Shown here in pieces: positions 24,344 through 32,994 of a stretch of DNA of 64,000 nucleotides. Numbering within the stretch: position 1 is the stretch's first letter; each line of letters opens with the position of its first letter. Origin of the DNA: Rhodobiaceae bacterium (GTDB lineage Bacteria; Pseudomonadota; Alphaproteobacteria; Rhizobiales; Tepidamorphaceae). The stretch lies in NCBI GenBank assembly GCA_020637855.1, contig JACKJR010000002.1, forward strand, positions 124,001 to 188,000, given 5' to 3'. Both the position numbers and the translations under genes were made by a program. Under the pieces are notes generated by a model, which had not been told where the DNA came from, ran no database searches, and saw only the letters and a program-made list of their open reading frames with translations.

Positions 24344-25957
24344 ATGACCGAAGAAACACGCAACATCGGCACTTTCGACTACGTGATCGTCGGCGCGGGC
24401 ACGGCCGGCTGCGTGCTGGCAAACCGTTTGAGCGAAGATCCGGACACCTCGGTTGCGCTGCTGGAAGCCGGCGGCGAGGACAATTACCACTGGATTCATA
24501 TTCCCGTCGGCTATCTCTATTGCATCGGCAACCCGCGCACCGACTGGGGCTTCAAGACGATGCCGCAGAAGGGCCTCAACGGCCGCGCCATCGGCTATCC
24601 GCGCGGACGCGTGCTCGGCGGCTGCTCGTCGATCAACGGCATGCTCTATCTGCGCGGCCAGGCCGCCGACTATGACCATTGGCGCCAGCTCGGCAATGTC
24701 GGCTGGGCCTGGGACGACGTGCTGCCCTACTTCATCAAGTCGGAAGACTACTACGCCGGTGCCGACGAGATGCATGGGAGCGGCGGTGAGTGGCGCGTCG
24801 AGGAACAGCGCCTGCACTGGGAAGTGCTGGACGCTTTCCGCGACGCCTGTATCGCCGCCGGCATTCCGGCCACTGACGACTTCAATCGCGGCGACAATCT
24901 CGGCGTCAGCTATTTCAAGGTGAACCAGCGGTCCGGCTGGCGCTGGAGCGCGTCGAAAGGTTTTCTCAAACCGGTGCGCGAGCGCCGCAATCTCGAAGTC
25001 CTCACCCACGCCCAGGCAGAACGCATCCTGTTCGAGGGAAAACGCGCCACAGGTATTCGCTTCGCCCACAAGGGCGAGAGCCGGACCATTACGGCACGCC
25101 GCGAAGTCCTGCTGGCTTCCGGCGCAGTAGGCACGCCACAGCTGATGCAGCTTTCCGGCGTCGGTCCCGGTGACCTGTTGCAGCAACACGGCATCAGCGT
25201 CCTGCATGAAGCGCCTGATGTCGGCGGTAATTTGCAGGATCACCTGCAGGTCCGCTGCGCCTACAAGGTCCATGGCGTAAAGACGCTCAACACGCTTGCC
25301 AACTCGCTCTGGGGCAAGGCGATGATCGGCCTCGAATACGCGCTGTTCAGGTCAGGCCCGATGTCGATGGCGCCGAGTCAGCTTTGCGCCTTCGCCAAGT
25401 CGTCGGACCGTGTGGCGACGCCGGACCTCGAGTACCACGTCCAGCCGCTGTCACTCGACGCTTTCGGCCAGCCGCCGCACCCCTTCCCGGCGATCACTGC
25501 GAGCGTGTGCAACCTGCGGCCCGAGAGCCGCGGAACCATCCGCATCGCCTCGACCGATCCGAAGGCGCACCCGCAGATCGACCCCAACTATCTCTCAACC
25601 GACGGCGACCGTGAAGTCGCCGCCGCAGGCATTCGGCTCACCCGCAAGATCGTCAGTCAGGAACCGATGCAACGCTACCGCCCGGAGGAGTTCAAACCCG
25701 GCCCGCAAGCCGAGACGGATGGCGATCTGGCGAAGGCCGCGGGCGACATCGGCACCACGATCTTCCATCCCGTCGGCACCTGCCGCATGGGCACCGATGA
25801 CAAGGCCGTGGTCGATGCCTCGCTGAAGGTGAAGGGGCTGGAGGGCCTGCGCGTTATCGATGCTTCGGTCATGCCGACCATCACATCGGGCAATACCAAC
25901 TCGCCGGTGATCATGATCGCCGAAGCCGCCGCCGACCGCATCAGGGCCGGCCACTAA
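24344..25957 (+). CDS. GMC family oxidoreductase (choline dehydrogenase-like)
   Basis: 537 residues from the ATG at 24344; GGAGGA is 6 bases upstream, and ATG 24338 would be too close to it. FAD-binding VIVGAGTAGCVLANRLSE is at the N-terminus, with the GMC signature RGRVLGGCSSINGMLYLRG and the active-site His/Asn segment FHPVGTCRMG and NTNSPVIMI at the C-terminus. It oxidises an alcohol with FAD; the substrate cannot be read from the sequence. No betB or BetI neighbour is present, so choline is not supported. Confidence 0.9.
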   Translation: MTEETRNIGTFDYVIVGAGTAGCVLANRLSEDPDTSVALLEAGGEDNYHWIHIPVGYLYCIGNPRTDWGFKTMPQKGLNGRAIGYPRGRVLGGCSSINGMLYLRGQAADYDHWRQLGNVGWAWDDVLPYFIKSEDYYAGADEMHGSGGEWRVEEQRLHWEVLDAFRDACIAAGIPATDDFNRGDNLGVSYFKVNQRSGWRWSASKGFLKPVRERRNLEVLTHAQAERILFEGKRATGIRFAHKGESRTITARREVLLASGAVGTPQLMQLSGVGPGDLLQQHGISVLHEAPDVGGNLQDHLQVRCAYKVHGVKTLNTLANSLWGKAMIGLEYALFRSGPMSMAPSQLCAFAKSSDRVATPDLEYHVQPLSLDAFGQPPHPFPAITASVCNLRPESRGTIRIASTDPKAHPQIDPNYLSTDGDREVAAAGIRLTRKIVSQEPMQRYRPEEFKPGPQAETDGDLAKAAGDIGTTIFHPVGTCRMGTDDKAVVDASLKVKGLEGLRVIDASVMPTITSGNTNSPVIMIAEAAADRIRAGH

Positions 25958-26259
25958 CCCGGCCCAAACTCATCGCTATTACATCGGCTCAGCCGCTCCT
26001 GGATTGCCGGGTCAAGCCCGGCAATGACGGGCTTGGGTTTCAACTGCGTACATATCCTTAACCGTCATGCCGGGCTTGACCCGGGCATCCAGGAGCGGCT
26101 TGCACTTGAATCTGAATCAGACTCTCAAAGACTTGAACCACTTCAACCTGAATCAGATTGCCAGCTGGTTGAATCAAAAACCAAGCGCTTGAGAAGCGGC
26201 CACTAACCGATTCAGGCGACTCGGGTTTTTACGCGTGCTTGAATCAGATTGCCAAGCTG
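25958..26259. repeat. Intergenic region with a long inverted repeat and a short direct repeat
   Basis: Arms of about 40 bases at 25991-26030 and 26062-26100 are near-perfect inverted copies, each containing its own TGCCGGG/CCCGGCA-type palindrome around TCAAG. Such elements are common in alphaproteobacterial intergenic regions. A second feature is a direct repeat with the core GAATCAGATTGCCA at about 26150-26163 and 26240-26253. No gene is seen. Confidence 0.75.
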
Positions 26260-27582
26260 TCAGGCCCCGCGTTTTTCTTCCCACCAATCCAGAGCTTGAA
26301 GCCGCCAGTATTCAAGCTGCGTGGCAATGCGGCCCGCATAGCCGCCGCCCCACAACGCACGATAAGGCGCGAACAGACGGATGCGGTCGTCGGTTCCGGC
26401 AATCGCATCGGCCACCGCCTCACCGCCCATGGCGGTGGTATTGAGACCATGTCCGCCGAACGCCGTGCAGGCCCAAAGGCCAGGCTCAAGTTCTCCGACG
26501 ATCGGCATCTTGTGGCGGCAATAACCCATCAACCCGGTCCACACATATTCGATCTTGACCGGCGCAAGCTGCGGGTAGATGCGCTCGATATCGGCGCGCA
26601 TGACAGCGGCCAGATCATCCGGCTGGGAGACCCGCGTGGTGATCCGCCCGCCCCACAGCAGACGGCTGCCATCGACGATGCGGTAGTAGTCTCCGGCGCG
26701 GCGCGTATCGGAAACAGACCCGCGCCAGCGGATCGCTTCATGCAGCTTTTCACCCATCGGTTCGGTGGTCACCACATAGGTCGCGACCGGCACGATAGCG
26801 CGGGAGAGTTCCGGCCAGACGGCCCCGCCCTCGCCGCTTGCCGCGACATTGCAGGCGAGCACCACATGCTGCGCTGTCACGCTTCCCGATGGTGTCGTGA
26901 CTTTCCACCCGGCACCATTTTTGAGCAACGATAGAGCCGGAGTGTTTTCGTGAACCAACACCCCCTTCGCCGCGCACTCGGCGGCAAGTGCGCGGGCGAG
27001 ATTGAGCGGATGGATATGAAAGCCTTTCCGGTCCTCCATCGCGCTGGTGTAGGTGTCCGTCTTCAGGTGCGCGCGCACCTTCCCGCGCGGCCAGAACACC
27101 ATGTCCTGACCGAGCGCCCCGTTGAGATGCGCAACGCGTTTTTCCAGTGCGCCGCCATCGTCGTGGCGCAGCACCTTGAGCCGCCCCATGACCGGATCGA
27201 TCTTCGCATCGGGATGCGCCTGGCAGAAAGCCCGGACCGTTTCCCGCCCCGCGTCGGACAGCGCAAAGAGCTTGTGTGCATGATCGCGCCCGAGCTTGCT
27301 CTCAAGACCATCCAGACCTTGCGCAAATCCGACCGAAACGAAACCGCCATTGCGCCCGGACGCGGCGCGGCCGACTTCGCCACCTTCCAGCAGCGCCACG
27401 GCCTTGCCGGCTTGCGCCAGCCGCCTTGCGGCCCAAAGCCCCGCGAAACCGGCGCCGATCACCGCGACATCGCATTTCACATCGCCCGCAAGCAGCGAGC
27501 CACCGGCCCACGGTTTCGCCGTGGCAGCATAAAAGCTGTCGGCGCATGTAAAACCTGCTGCGGGCTGTGTTCTGGCGTTCAT
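26260..27582 (-). CDS. FAD-dependent oxidoreductase (DAO family)
   Basis: 440 residues from the ATG at 27582 (MNARTQPAAGFTCADSFYAA); the long frame upstream of it is antisense to sixA and not coding. The Rossmann motif CDVAVIGAGFAGLWAARRLA is at about 37-56, followed by the substrate domain and the C-terminal FGGHGLNTTAMGGEAVADAI. Architecture fits the PuuB/OrdL type that oxidises amines or gamma-glutamyl-polyamines. A PuuA-like glutamine synthetase lies at 37198, but they are not in one operon, so a shared pathway is only a guess. Confidence 0.87.
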   Translation of the reverse strand: MNARTQPAAGFTCADSFYAATAKPWAGGSLLAGDVKCDVAVIGAGFAGLWAARRLAQAGKAVALLEGGEVGRAASGRNGGFVSVGFAQGLDGLESKLGRDHAHKLFALSDAGRETVRAFCQAHPDAKIDPVMGRLKVLRHDDGGALEKRVAHLNGALGQDMVFWPRGKVRAHLKTDTYTSAMEDRKGFHIHPLNLARALAAECAAKGVLVHENTPALSLLKNGAGWKVTTPSGSVTAQHVVLACNVAASGEGGAVWPELSRAIVPVATYVVTTEPMGEKLHEAIRWRGSVSDTRRAGDYYRIVDGSRLLWGGRITTRVSQPDDLAAVMRADIERIYPQLAPVKIEYVWTGLMGYCRHKMPIVGELEPGLWACTAFGGHGLNTTAMGGEAVADAIAGTDDRIRLFAPYRALWGGGYAGRIATQLEYWRLQALDWWEEKRGA

Positions 27583-27597
27583 ATACGCTGTGATAGA

Positions 27598-27694
27598 GCA
27601 TCGTGCGAAAAAGTGGATACCGGTTTTTCGCCAAGTGAGAACCGGCCCGAAGGGCAAATCGTGCCGGTGGCACGATTTGAGGGCCGAACGATGC
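27598..27694. repeat. Structured extragenic repeat, copy 3 (extended)
   Basis: Outer stem GCATCGT (27598-27604) / ACGATGC (27688-27694). Inside are CGAAAAA...GGTTTTTCG with the shared core AAGTGGATACCGG, and a second perfect hairpin AAATCGTGCC (27656-27665) / GGCACGATTT (27669-27678). It sits between the divergent DAO-family gene and sixA. Confidence 0.68.
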
Positions 27695-27763
27695 GGGCAG
27701 AATATGAGCAAGCCTGCACAAAGACGAAGCTTGTTTCTACTGCCACGGACATGAGGCCCATAC

Positions 27764-28285
27764 ATGCCGAAACTCGTTCTCATGCGACACGCGAAATCAT
27801 CCTGGGGCACCCCCGGGCTGGCCGATATCGACCGGCCGCTTTCCCCGCGCGGCCATCGCGCAATGCCCCGCGTCATGCACGCGCTGGTGCAGGGCGGCAT
27901 CTTTCCCGACCATATCATCTGCTCCACGGCCTTGCGCACCCGGCAGACGCTGGCCCTTGCGCTAGCAAGCTGGACTGCCGATATGCGCATCGACATGACA
28001 CGCGATGCATATGAAGCCGACGCCAACGGATTGCTTGAGCTTGCCCGCGCCGCCACATCGGATGATGCGCCACAGACGCTCGCCATAATCGGCCACAACA
28101 CGGCCATGGAAGACCTTGCGATTGCACTTGCCGGGCCGAACTCCGACAATGCCGCTCTGGAGCGGATAAAGATGAAATACCCCACCGCCGCCGTTGCCAT
28201 TTTCGATGGCGAATGGAGCAGCCTCAAAGCTGGCGGCATGCGGCTTGAGCGCTTCATCGTGCCGCGCGAACTGCCGGAAGTTTAA
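27764..28285 (+). CDS. SixA-type histidine phosphatase
   Basis: 173 residues. Catalytic RHA is at residues 8-10 (LVLMRHAKSSW), the second Arg in CSTALRTRQT, and the second His in AIIGHNTAMED. Length and motifs match SixA-like phosphohistidine phosphatases. Its stop is 5 bases before the ycjX TTG start, so it is probably in one operon with ycjX and ycjF. Confidence 0.88.
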   Translation: MPKLVLMRHAKSSWGTPGLADIDRPLSPRGHRAMPRVMHALVQGGIFPDHIICSTALRTRQTLALALASWTADMRIDMTRDAYEADANGLLELARAATSDDAPQTLAIIGHNTAMEDLAIALAGPNSDNAALERIKMKYPTAAVAIFDGEWSSLKAGGMRLERFIVPRELPEV

Positions 28286-28290
28286 GCCGA

Positions 28291-29787
28291 TTGGTTAGTT
28301 TCACCGATATTGCCGAGGAAGCCCGCATCGCCGCGCTTTCCCTTGCCGATTACGCCTCCGACATGGTCGATCCGACCGTGCGCCTCGGCGTCACCGGCCT
28401 GTCGCGCGCGGGCAAGACGGTGTTCATCACCAGCCTCGTCCACAACCTGACGAAAGGCGGTCGCCTGCCGCTGTTTTCCGCACAGGCCAGCGGGCGCATC
28501 GCATCGGCCACCCTGTCGCCGCAACCCGACGACGCGGTGCCACGCTTCGAGTACGAGACGCATCTCTCCGCCCTGACCGGCGGCGGAAAGCCCGGCAGCC
28601 GAAACTGGCCGGAGTCCACCCGCCACATCTCCGAGCTGCGGGTGACGCTGAATTTCGAATCCGAGACCTTCCTCGGACGCAATCTCGGACGCGGGCGGCT
28701 CAACCTCGACATTGTCGATTATCCCGGCGAATGGCTGCTCGATCTGTCCTTGCTCGATCTCGACTACGCGCAATGGTCGGCCAAGGCGGTTGCACAGAGC
28801 CGCAATCCGGCCCGCACGAAGCTGGCAGAGCCCTTCCATGCCGTGCTGAAAACGCTTCGTGCCGATGCGCAAGAGGACGAAACGAAAGCCCGAGAGGCGG
28901 CGGCCACCTTCACCGATTACCTGCGCGCCGCCCGCGAGGAACGCTACGCACTGTCCGCCCTTCCCCCCGGCCGCTTCCTGATGCCGGGCGATCTGGAAGG
29001 CTCTCCCGCGCTGACCTTCGCGCCACTGGACATCGCGCCCGATGCAAGCGCCACGCGCGGATCAATGCATGCGATGATGGCGCGGCGCTATGAAGCCTAC
29101 AGGACAACGGTGGTGCGCCCCTTCTTTCGCGATCATTTCGCAAGGCTCGACCGCCAGATCGTGCTGGTCGATCTGCTTCAGGCGCTCAACGCCGGTCCCT
29201 CCGCCATGTCTGACCTTGAAACCGCGCTCGCCGACATCCTGTCGGCTTTCAGGCCGGGACGGAATTCCTGGCTGAGCCGCATCCTCGCCCGCCGCGTCGA
29301 CCGCATCGTTTTCGCCGCCACCAAGGCCGACCATCTTCACCACGCCAACCACGACCGGCTGGAAGCGCTGCTCGGCCACATCGCCAGCCGCGCGATCAAA
29401 CGCGCCGACTTCGCGGGTGCCGCAACCGACGTCGTCGCGCTCGCTTCCGTCCGCGCCACCCGCGAAGCAACCGTCACGCGCGGTGGCGAGGCACTCGACT
29501 GCATCGTCGGCGTTCCGGAGAAAGGCCAGAAGGTCGGTCGCGAGACCTATGACGGCAAGACCGAGGTGGCGCTGTTCCCCGGTGATTTGCCCGAGGATCC
29601 GCGCGCCGTTCTCGCCGACCCCGAACATGCGCTCACTGCACCCGAAGGCGTCAGCGAAGCGGAGTGGGAAGCCTTCCGCTTCCTGCGCTTCCGCCCGCCC
29701 TTGCTGGATGATGCGCCGAACGCCATCCTGCCGCATATCCGTCTCGACCGGGTACTCGAATTTCTCCTCTCGGACCGGCTCGCGTAA
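28291..29787 (+). CDS. ycjX: YcjX family P-loop protein (DUF463)
   Basis: 498 residues starting at TTG 28291 (VSFTDIAEEARIAALSLADY); no ATG occurs in frame until residue 26, inside the conserved part, and GGAAG lies upstream. Walker A GLSRAGKT is near residue 37, and the switch-like LDIVDYPGEWLLDLSLLDLD follows. The family is a dynamin-like NTPase found beside YcjF; in enterobacteria it is in the phage-shock regulon. The role here is unknown. It is followed by the ycjF homologue. Confidence 0.88.
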   Translation: MVSFTDIAEEARIAALSLADYASDMVDPTVRLGVTGLSRAGKTVFITSLVHNLTKGGRLPLFSAQASGRIASATLSPQPDDAVPRFEYETHLSALTGGGKPGSRNWPESTRHISELRVTLNFESETFLGRNLGRGRLNLDIVDYPGEWLLDLSLLDLDYAQWSAKAVAQSRNPARTKLAEPFHAVLKTLRADAQEDETKAREAAATFTDYLRAAREERYALSALPPGRFLMPGDLEGSPALTFAPLDIAPDASATRGSMHAMMARRYEAYRTTVVRPFFRDHFARLDRQIVLVDLLQALNAGPSAMSDLETALADILSAFRPGRNSWLSRILARRVDRIVFAATKADHLHHANHDRLEALLGHIASRAIKRADFAGAATDVVALASVRATREATVTRGGEALDCIVGVPEKGQKVGRETYDGKTEVALFPGDLPEDPRAVLADPEHALTAPEGVSEAEWEAFRFLRFRPPLLDDAPNAILPHIRLDRVLEFLLSDRLA

Positions 29788-29796
29788 GGAACCATC

Positions 29797-30843
29797 ATGA
29801 CCCGCAAACCGGCAGCTTTCCGGCTCGATGATCCGCAGGTGACACTCGACGGCGACACGTCGAGGAAGGCGAAGACTTCCAGCAAAGAGAAGACCCGCGT
29901 CACACCCGACCCGACGCTGGACGAGGCATTATCGCCGGACGAGACGGGCACCGCAGTCATTCCCGCGCCGCCCCCGCCGGTGAAGTCGGGCTTTCCCTGG
30001 GGCAAACTGCTCGGCGCCGCGCTTTCGGCCTTCGTCTCGATCAGTTTCGGCCTGTGGGCGACGCAGGTGGTGGAAGACCTGTTCGCACGGGCCGAATGGC
30101 TCGGCTGGCTGGCAACCGGCCTGCTGGGCATGGCGGTACTCGCCCTCGTTGCCTTCGTGCTGAAGGAAACCTTCGGCATCATGCGGCTGTCGCGCATCAC
30201 GCACTTGCGCGAGGAAGCCGACAGGGCCGCTGCCGCCGACGACATGAACGCCGCCAAGCGCATCGTCGCCCGCGTCACGTCGCTCTATGCCGCTGACGCG
30301 ACGACCGCGCAGGGCCGCGCGGCACTGGCCGAACACGATGGGGAGATCATCGACGGGCGCGACCGGCTGAAGCTTGCCGAACGCCACCTGCTGAGCCTCA
30401 AGGATGCCGAAGCTCGCGCCTTGGTTTCCGGTGCCGCCAAGCGCGTTGCAGCCGTCACGGCTATCTCGCCGCGCGCTGCCGTCGACATCGTCTATGTGCT
30501 GTGGGAATCGGTGCGCCTGATCCGCCGCCTCGCAACTCTCTATGGCGGCCGCCCCAGCGGCCTCGGCACCGTCAGGCTCGCCCGCATGGTGGTCAGCCAT
30601 CTGGCGCTGACCGGCGGAATCGCGATGACCGATTCCATCGTTCAGCAGCTTGTCGGCCATGGCCTTGCGGCAAAGCTGTCGGCCCGTCTCGGCGAAGGCG
30701 TCGTCAACGGGTTGATGACCGCCCGCATCGGCCTGGCGGCCTTGAGCGTCGTCCGCCCCCTGCCCTATCTGTCAGGCAAACCGCCGGCGCTCGGCGGCAT
30801 CATGAGCGAACTGACGAAGTTCGGTTCGCAACCGAAGGACTGA
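29797..30843 (+). CDS. ycjF: YcjF / TIGR01620 family inner-membrane protein (DUF697)
   Basis: 348 residues. A Pro/Lys-rich N-terminus is followed by two transmembrane helices (about 66-88 and 100-122), then a cytoplasmic domain and the DUF697 region with GGRPSGLGTVRLARMVVSHL. It partners YcjX at membranes in enterobacteria. AAGGA precedes the ATG, 9 bases after ycjX. Confidence 0.87.
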   Translation: MTRKPAAFRLDDPQVTLDGDTSRKAKTSSKEKTRVTPDPTLDEALSPDETGTAVIPAPPPPVKSGFPWGKLLGAALSAFVSISFGLWATQVVEDLFARAEWLGWLATGLLGMAVLALVAFVLKETFGIMRLSRITHLREEADRAAAADDMNAAKRIVARVTSLYAADATTAQGRAALAEHDGEIIDGRDRLKLAERHLLSLKDAEARALVSGAAKRVAAVTAISPRAAVDIVYVLWESVRLIRRLATLYGGRPSGLGTVRLARMVVSHLALTGGIAMTDSIVQQLVGHGLAAKLSARLGEGVVNGLMTARIGLAALSVVRPLPYLSGKPPALGGIMSELTKFGSQPKD

Positions 30844-30848
30844 CCACG

Positions 30849-31700
30849 TCACTGCATATCATAGACCAGCCGGAACCCGATCAGGATGTGCTTGATAGCA
30901 TCGGGGCGGCCATGGCGCTGGGCCGGGCGGCAGACGCCGCAGCCCTTGTCGTCCCATGAGCCGCCCTTGACGTAGTGGCGGCCCTCGGCAGGGCTGTCCG
31001 ATACCCACTCGAATACCTGCCCCGCCGCATCGGTTGCCCCATAGGGGCTGGCACCGGCCGGGTGGCTACCGACGGGGACCGTATCGAACGGGCCCATGTC
31101 GTGGCTGTTGAGGCGCGAGGCGTCCCATTCGCGCCCCCAAGGGAAATACCGGCCATCGGTGCCGCGCATCGCCTTTTCCCACTCGAGTTCCGCAGGCAGG
31201 CGCCAGGGCAGACCGGTCTTGCCGGCAAGCCACGCCACATAGGCCCGCGCATCGTCGTAGGACACCATCGTCACCGGATGGTTCATCCGCCCCTCGGGCG
31301 GCTTGCCGCCCGTCCACTGGAATTTCAGCGTCCGCTCGTAGGGGTGGATCAGGCGATAGCTGTCCCACACTTGCCTGCTGACCTGCGGCGCGGGGTGGCC
31401 GGTCTCGGCGATGAATTCGGCATATTGCGCAACGGTCACCGGCGCCTTCATGATCGCAAACGCGCCTGTCGAGCGCTCGGCTCTGGGCAAATCGTTCTCG
31501 TACCACGTGTTGTCGCGGGTGATGGTGTGGCCGTAGGCTTGCTCGTCGATTTTGTACGCGTAATCGCGTTCCGCCCGGTCGGAACCACTGATGAACGGCC
31601 CGGCGGGGACGGTCACCACCTCGATCTCGGCGGCATGGCCTGGCAATCCACACGCCAAGACCGCCGCAACCATCAGAGCCATGAATCCGATTGTCTTCAT
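30849..31700 (-). CDS. Formylglycine-generating enzyme (SUMF1) fold protein
   Basis: 283 residues from the ATG at 31700 (MKTIGFMALMVAAVLACG), with a signal peptide ending near GHA-AEI. SUMF1 segments are clear: YFPWGREWDASRLN, VFEWVSDSP, HYVKGGSW and GFRLVYDM. Cysteines occur as CGVC shortly after GGSW, not at the spacing of the catalytic pair of true FGE, so sulfatase activation is not assured. No sulfatase gene is nearby. The frame upstream of 31700 is antisense to the VWA gene. Confidence 0.82.
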   Translation of the reverse strand: MKTIGFMALMVAAVLACGLPGHAAEIEVVTVPAGPFISGSDRAERDYAYKIDEQAYGHTITRDNTWYENDLPRAERSTGAFAIMKAPVTVAQYAEFIAETGHPAPQVSRQVWDSYRLIHPYERTLKFQWTGGKPPEGRMNHPVTMVSYDDARAYVAWLAGKTGLPWRLPAELEWEKAMRGTDGRYFPWGREWDASRLNSHDMGPFDTVPVGSHPAGASPYGATDAAGQVFEWVSDSPAEGRHYVKGGSWDDKGCGVCRPAQRHGRPDAIKHILIGFRLVYDMQ

Positions 31701-31799
31701 GGCTGAAAGCAGATCATCCGCGCCGCTCACATGCCACACACGATCCGGTGTCCCGTAAGCCGCTGGCCTTGACTGCAGCTGAGCGCTACAAACACGTTC

Positions 31800-32975
31800 A
31801 TGTTCACAGCCTTCTTCGCAGAACTGAAAGACGCCGGCCTGCCGGTCACGCTGCGCGAGTTCCTCACGCTGCTGGAGGCGCTCGACGCCGATCTGGCGGA
31901 TAAATCCATCGACGAGTTCTACTATCTGTCGCGCTCCGCGCTGGTGAAGGACGAACGCAACCTCGACAAGTTCGACCGCGTCTTCGGCCATGTCTTCAAG
32001 GGGCTGGAATCGACCGGCGAAGCGATCGAGGCCGATATCCCGGAAGAATGGCTGCGCAAGATGGCGGAGTTGCATCTCAGCGAAGAAGAGCGCGCCAAGA
32101 TCGAGGCGCTCGGCGGCTGGGACAAGCTGATGGAGACGCTGAAGAAACGCCTCGAGGAACAGAAGGGCCGCCATCAGGGTGGCTCGAAATGGATCGGGAC
32201 CGGCGGCACCTCCCCCTTCGGCGCCTATGGCTACAATCCCGAAGGCATCCGCATCGGTCAGGACGGCAACCGCAATTTCCGCGCCGTGAAGGTCTGGGAC
32301 AAGCGCGAGTTCAAGGACCTCGACGACAGCCGCGAACTCGGCACCCGCAACATCAAGATGGCGCTGCGCCGCCTGCGCCAGTTCGCCCGCACCGGCGCGG
32401 CTGAAGAACTCGACCTCGACGGCACCATCCGCCAGACCGCGCGCAAGGGCTATCTCGACATCAACATGCGCCCCGAACGGCGCAACGCGGTCAAGGTGCT
32501 GGTGTTTTTCGATGTCGGCGGCTCGATGGACTGGCACATCGAGGAAACCGAGCAGCTGTTTTCCGCCGCCCGCGCCGAGTTCAAGACGCTGGAATATTTC
32601 TATTTCCACAACTGCCTCTATGAAGGCGTGTGGAAGGAGAACCGCCGCCGCTGGCAAGAGAAGATCGACACCTGGCAGGTGCTGCACACCTATGGGTCAG
32701 ACTACAAGGTGATCTTCGTCGGCGATGCCTCGATGAGCCCCTACGAGATCGCCATTCCCGGCGGCTCGGTGGAGCATATGAACCCCGAAGCAGGCCAAAC
32801 CTGGCTTCAGAGGGTTTTGGATATCTACCAGCATTCCGTCTGGCTCAATCCGGTGCCGGAGGAACACTGGCGCTACACCCAGTCGATCCAGATGATCAAG
32901 CAGCTGTTCGGAGATCGCATGTACCCGCTGACGCTGGAAGGCCTTGATCACGCAATGGCGGAACTGAAACGGTAA
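31800..32975 (+). CDS. CoxE-like VWA domain protein (MoxR partner)
   Basis: 391 residues. An N-terminal helical region is followed by a VWA domain. Its MIDAS motif is DVGGSM rather than DxSxS, and later metal-site segments are ETEQL and GDASMSPYE. The C-terminus (QMIKQLFGDRMYPLTLEGLD) is typical of the family usually encoded directly after a MoxR ATPase. The likely MoxR is at 23419. This pair normally assists metal-cofactor insertion or complex assembly. Confidence 0.85.
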   Translation: MFTAFFAELKDAGLPVTLREFLTLLEALDADLADKSIDEFYYLSRSALVKDERNLDKFDRVFGHVFKGLESTGEAIEADIPEEWLRKMAELHLSEEERAKIEALGGWDKLMETLKKRLEEQKGRHQGGSKWIGTGGTSPFGAYGYNPEGIRIGQDGNRNFRAVKVWDKREFKDLDDSRELGTRNIKMALRRLRQFARTGAAEELDLDGTIRQTARKGYLDINMRPERRNAVKVLVFFDVGGSMDWHIEETEQLFSAARAEFKTLEYFYFHNCLYEGVWKENRRRWQEKIDTWQVLHTYGSDYKVIFVGDASMSPYEIAIPGGSVEHMNPEAGQTWLQRVLDIYQHSVWLNPVPEEHWRYTQSIQMIKQLFGDRMYPLTLEGLDHAMAELKR

Positions 32976-32994
32976 GAATTCCGGCGCTGATAGT

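Noticed and set aside
24344..25957. Choline dehydrogenase BetA
   Set aside because: Only GMC family motifs are seen; no betB, betI or choline transport genes are near.
26024..26206. Short frame ending in RLRSGH after the GMC gene
   Set aside because: It overlaps the inverted repeat and lacks a ribosome site; the resemblance to the GMC C-terminus (RIRAGH) is too short to mean a duplicated gene.
27583..28257. N-terminal extension of the DAO-family frame to 28257
   Set aside because: It is antisense to sixA and has no resemblance to FAD oxidases before MNARTQP.
31701..32687. N-terminal extension of the SUMF1-fold frame to 32687
   Set aside because: Antisense to the VWA gene; a signal peptide begins exactly at the 31700 ATG.
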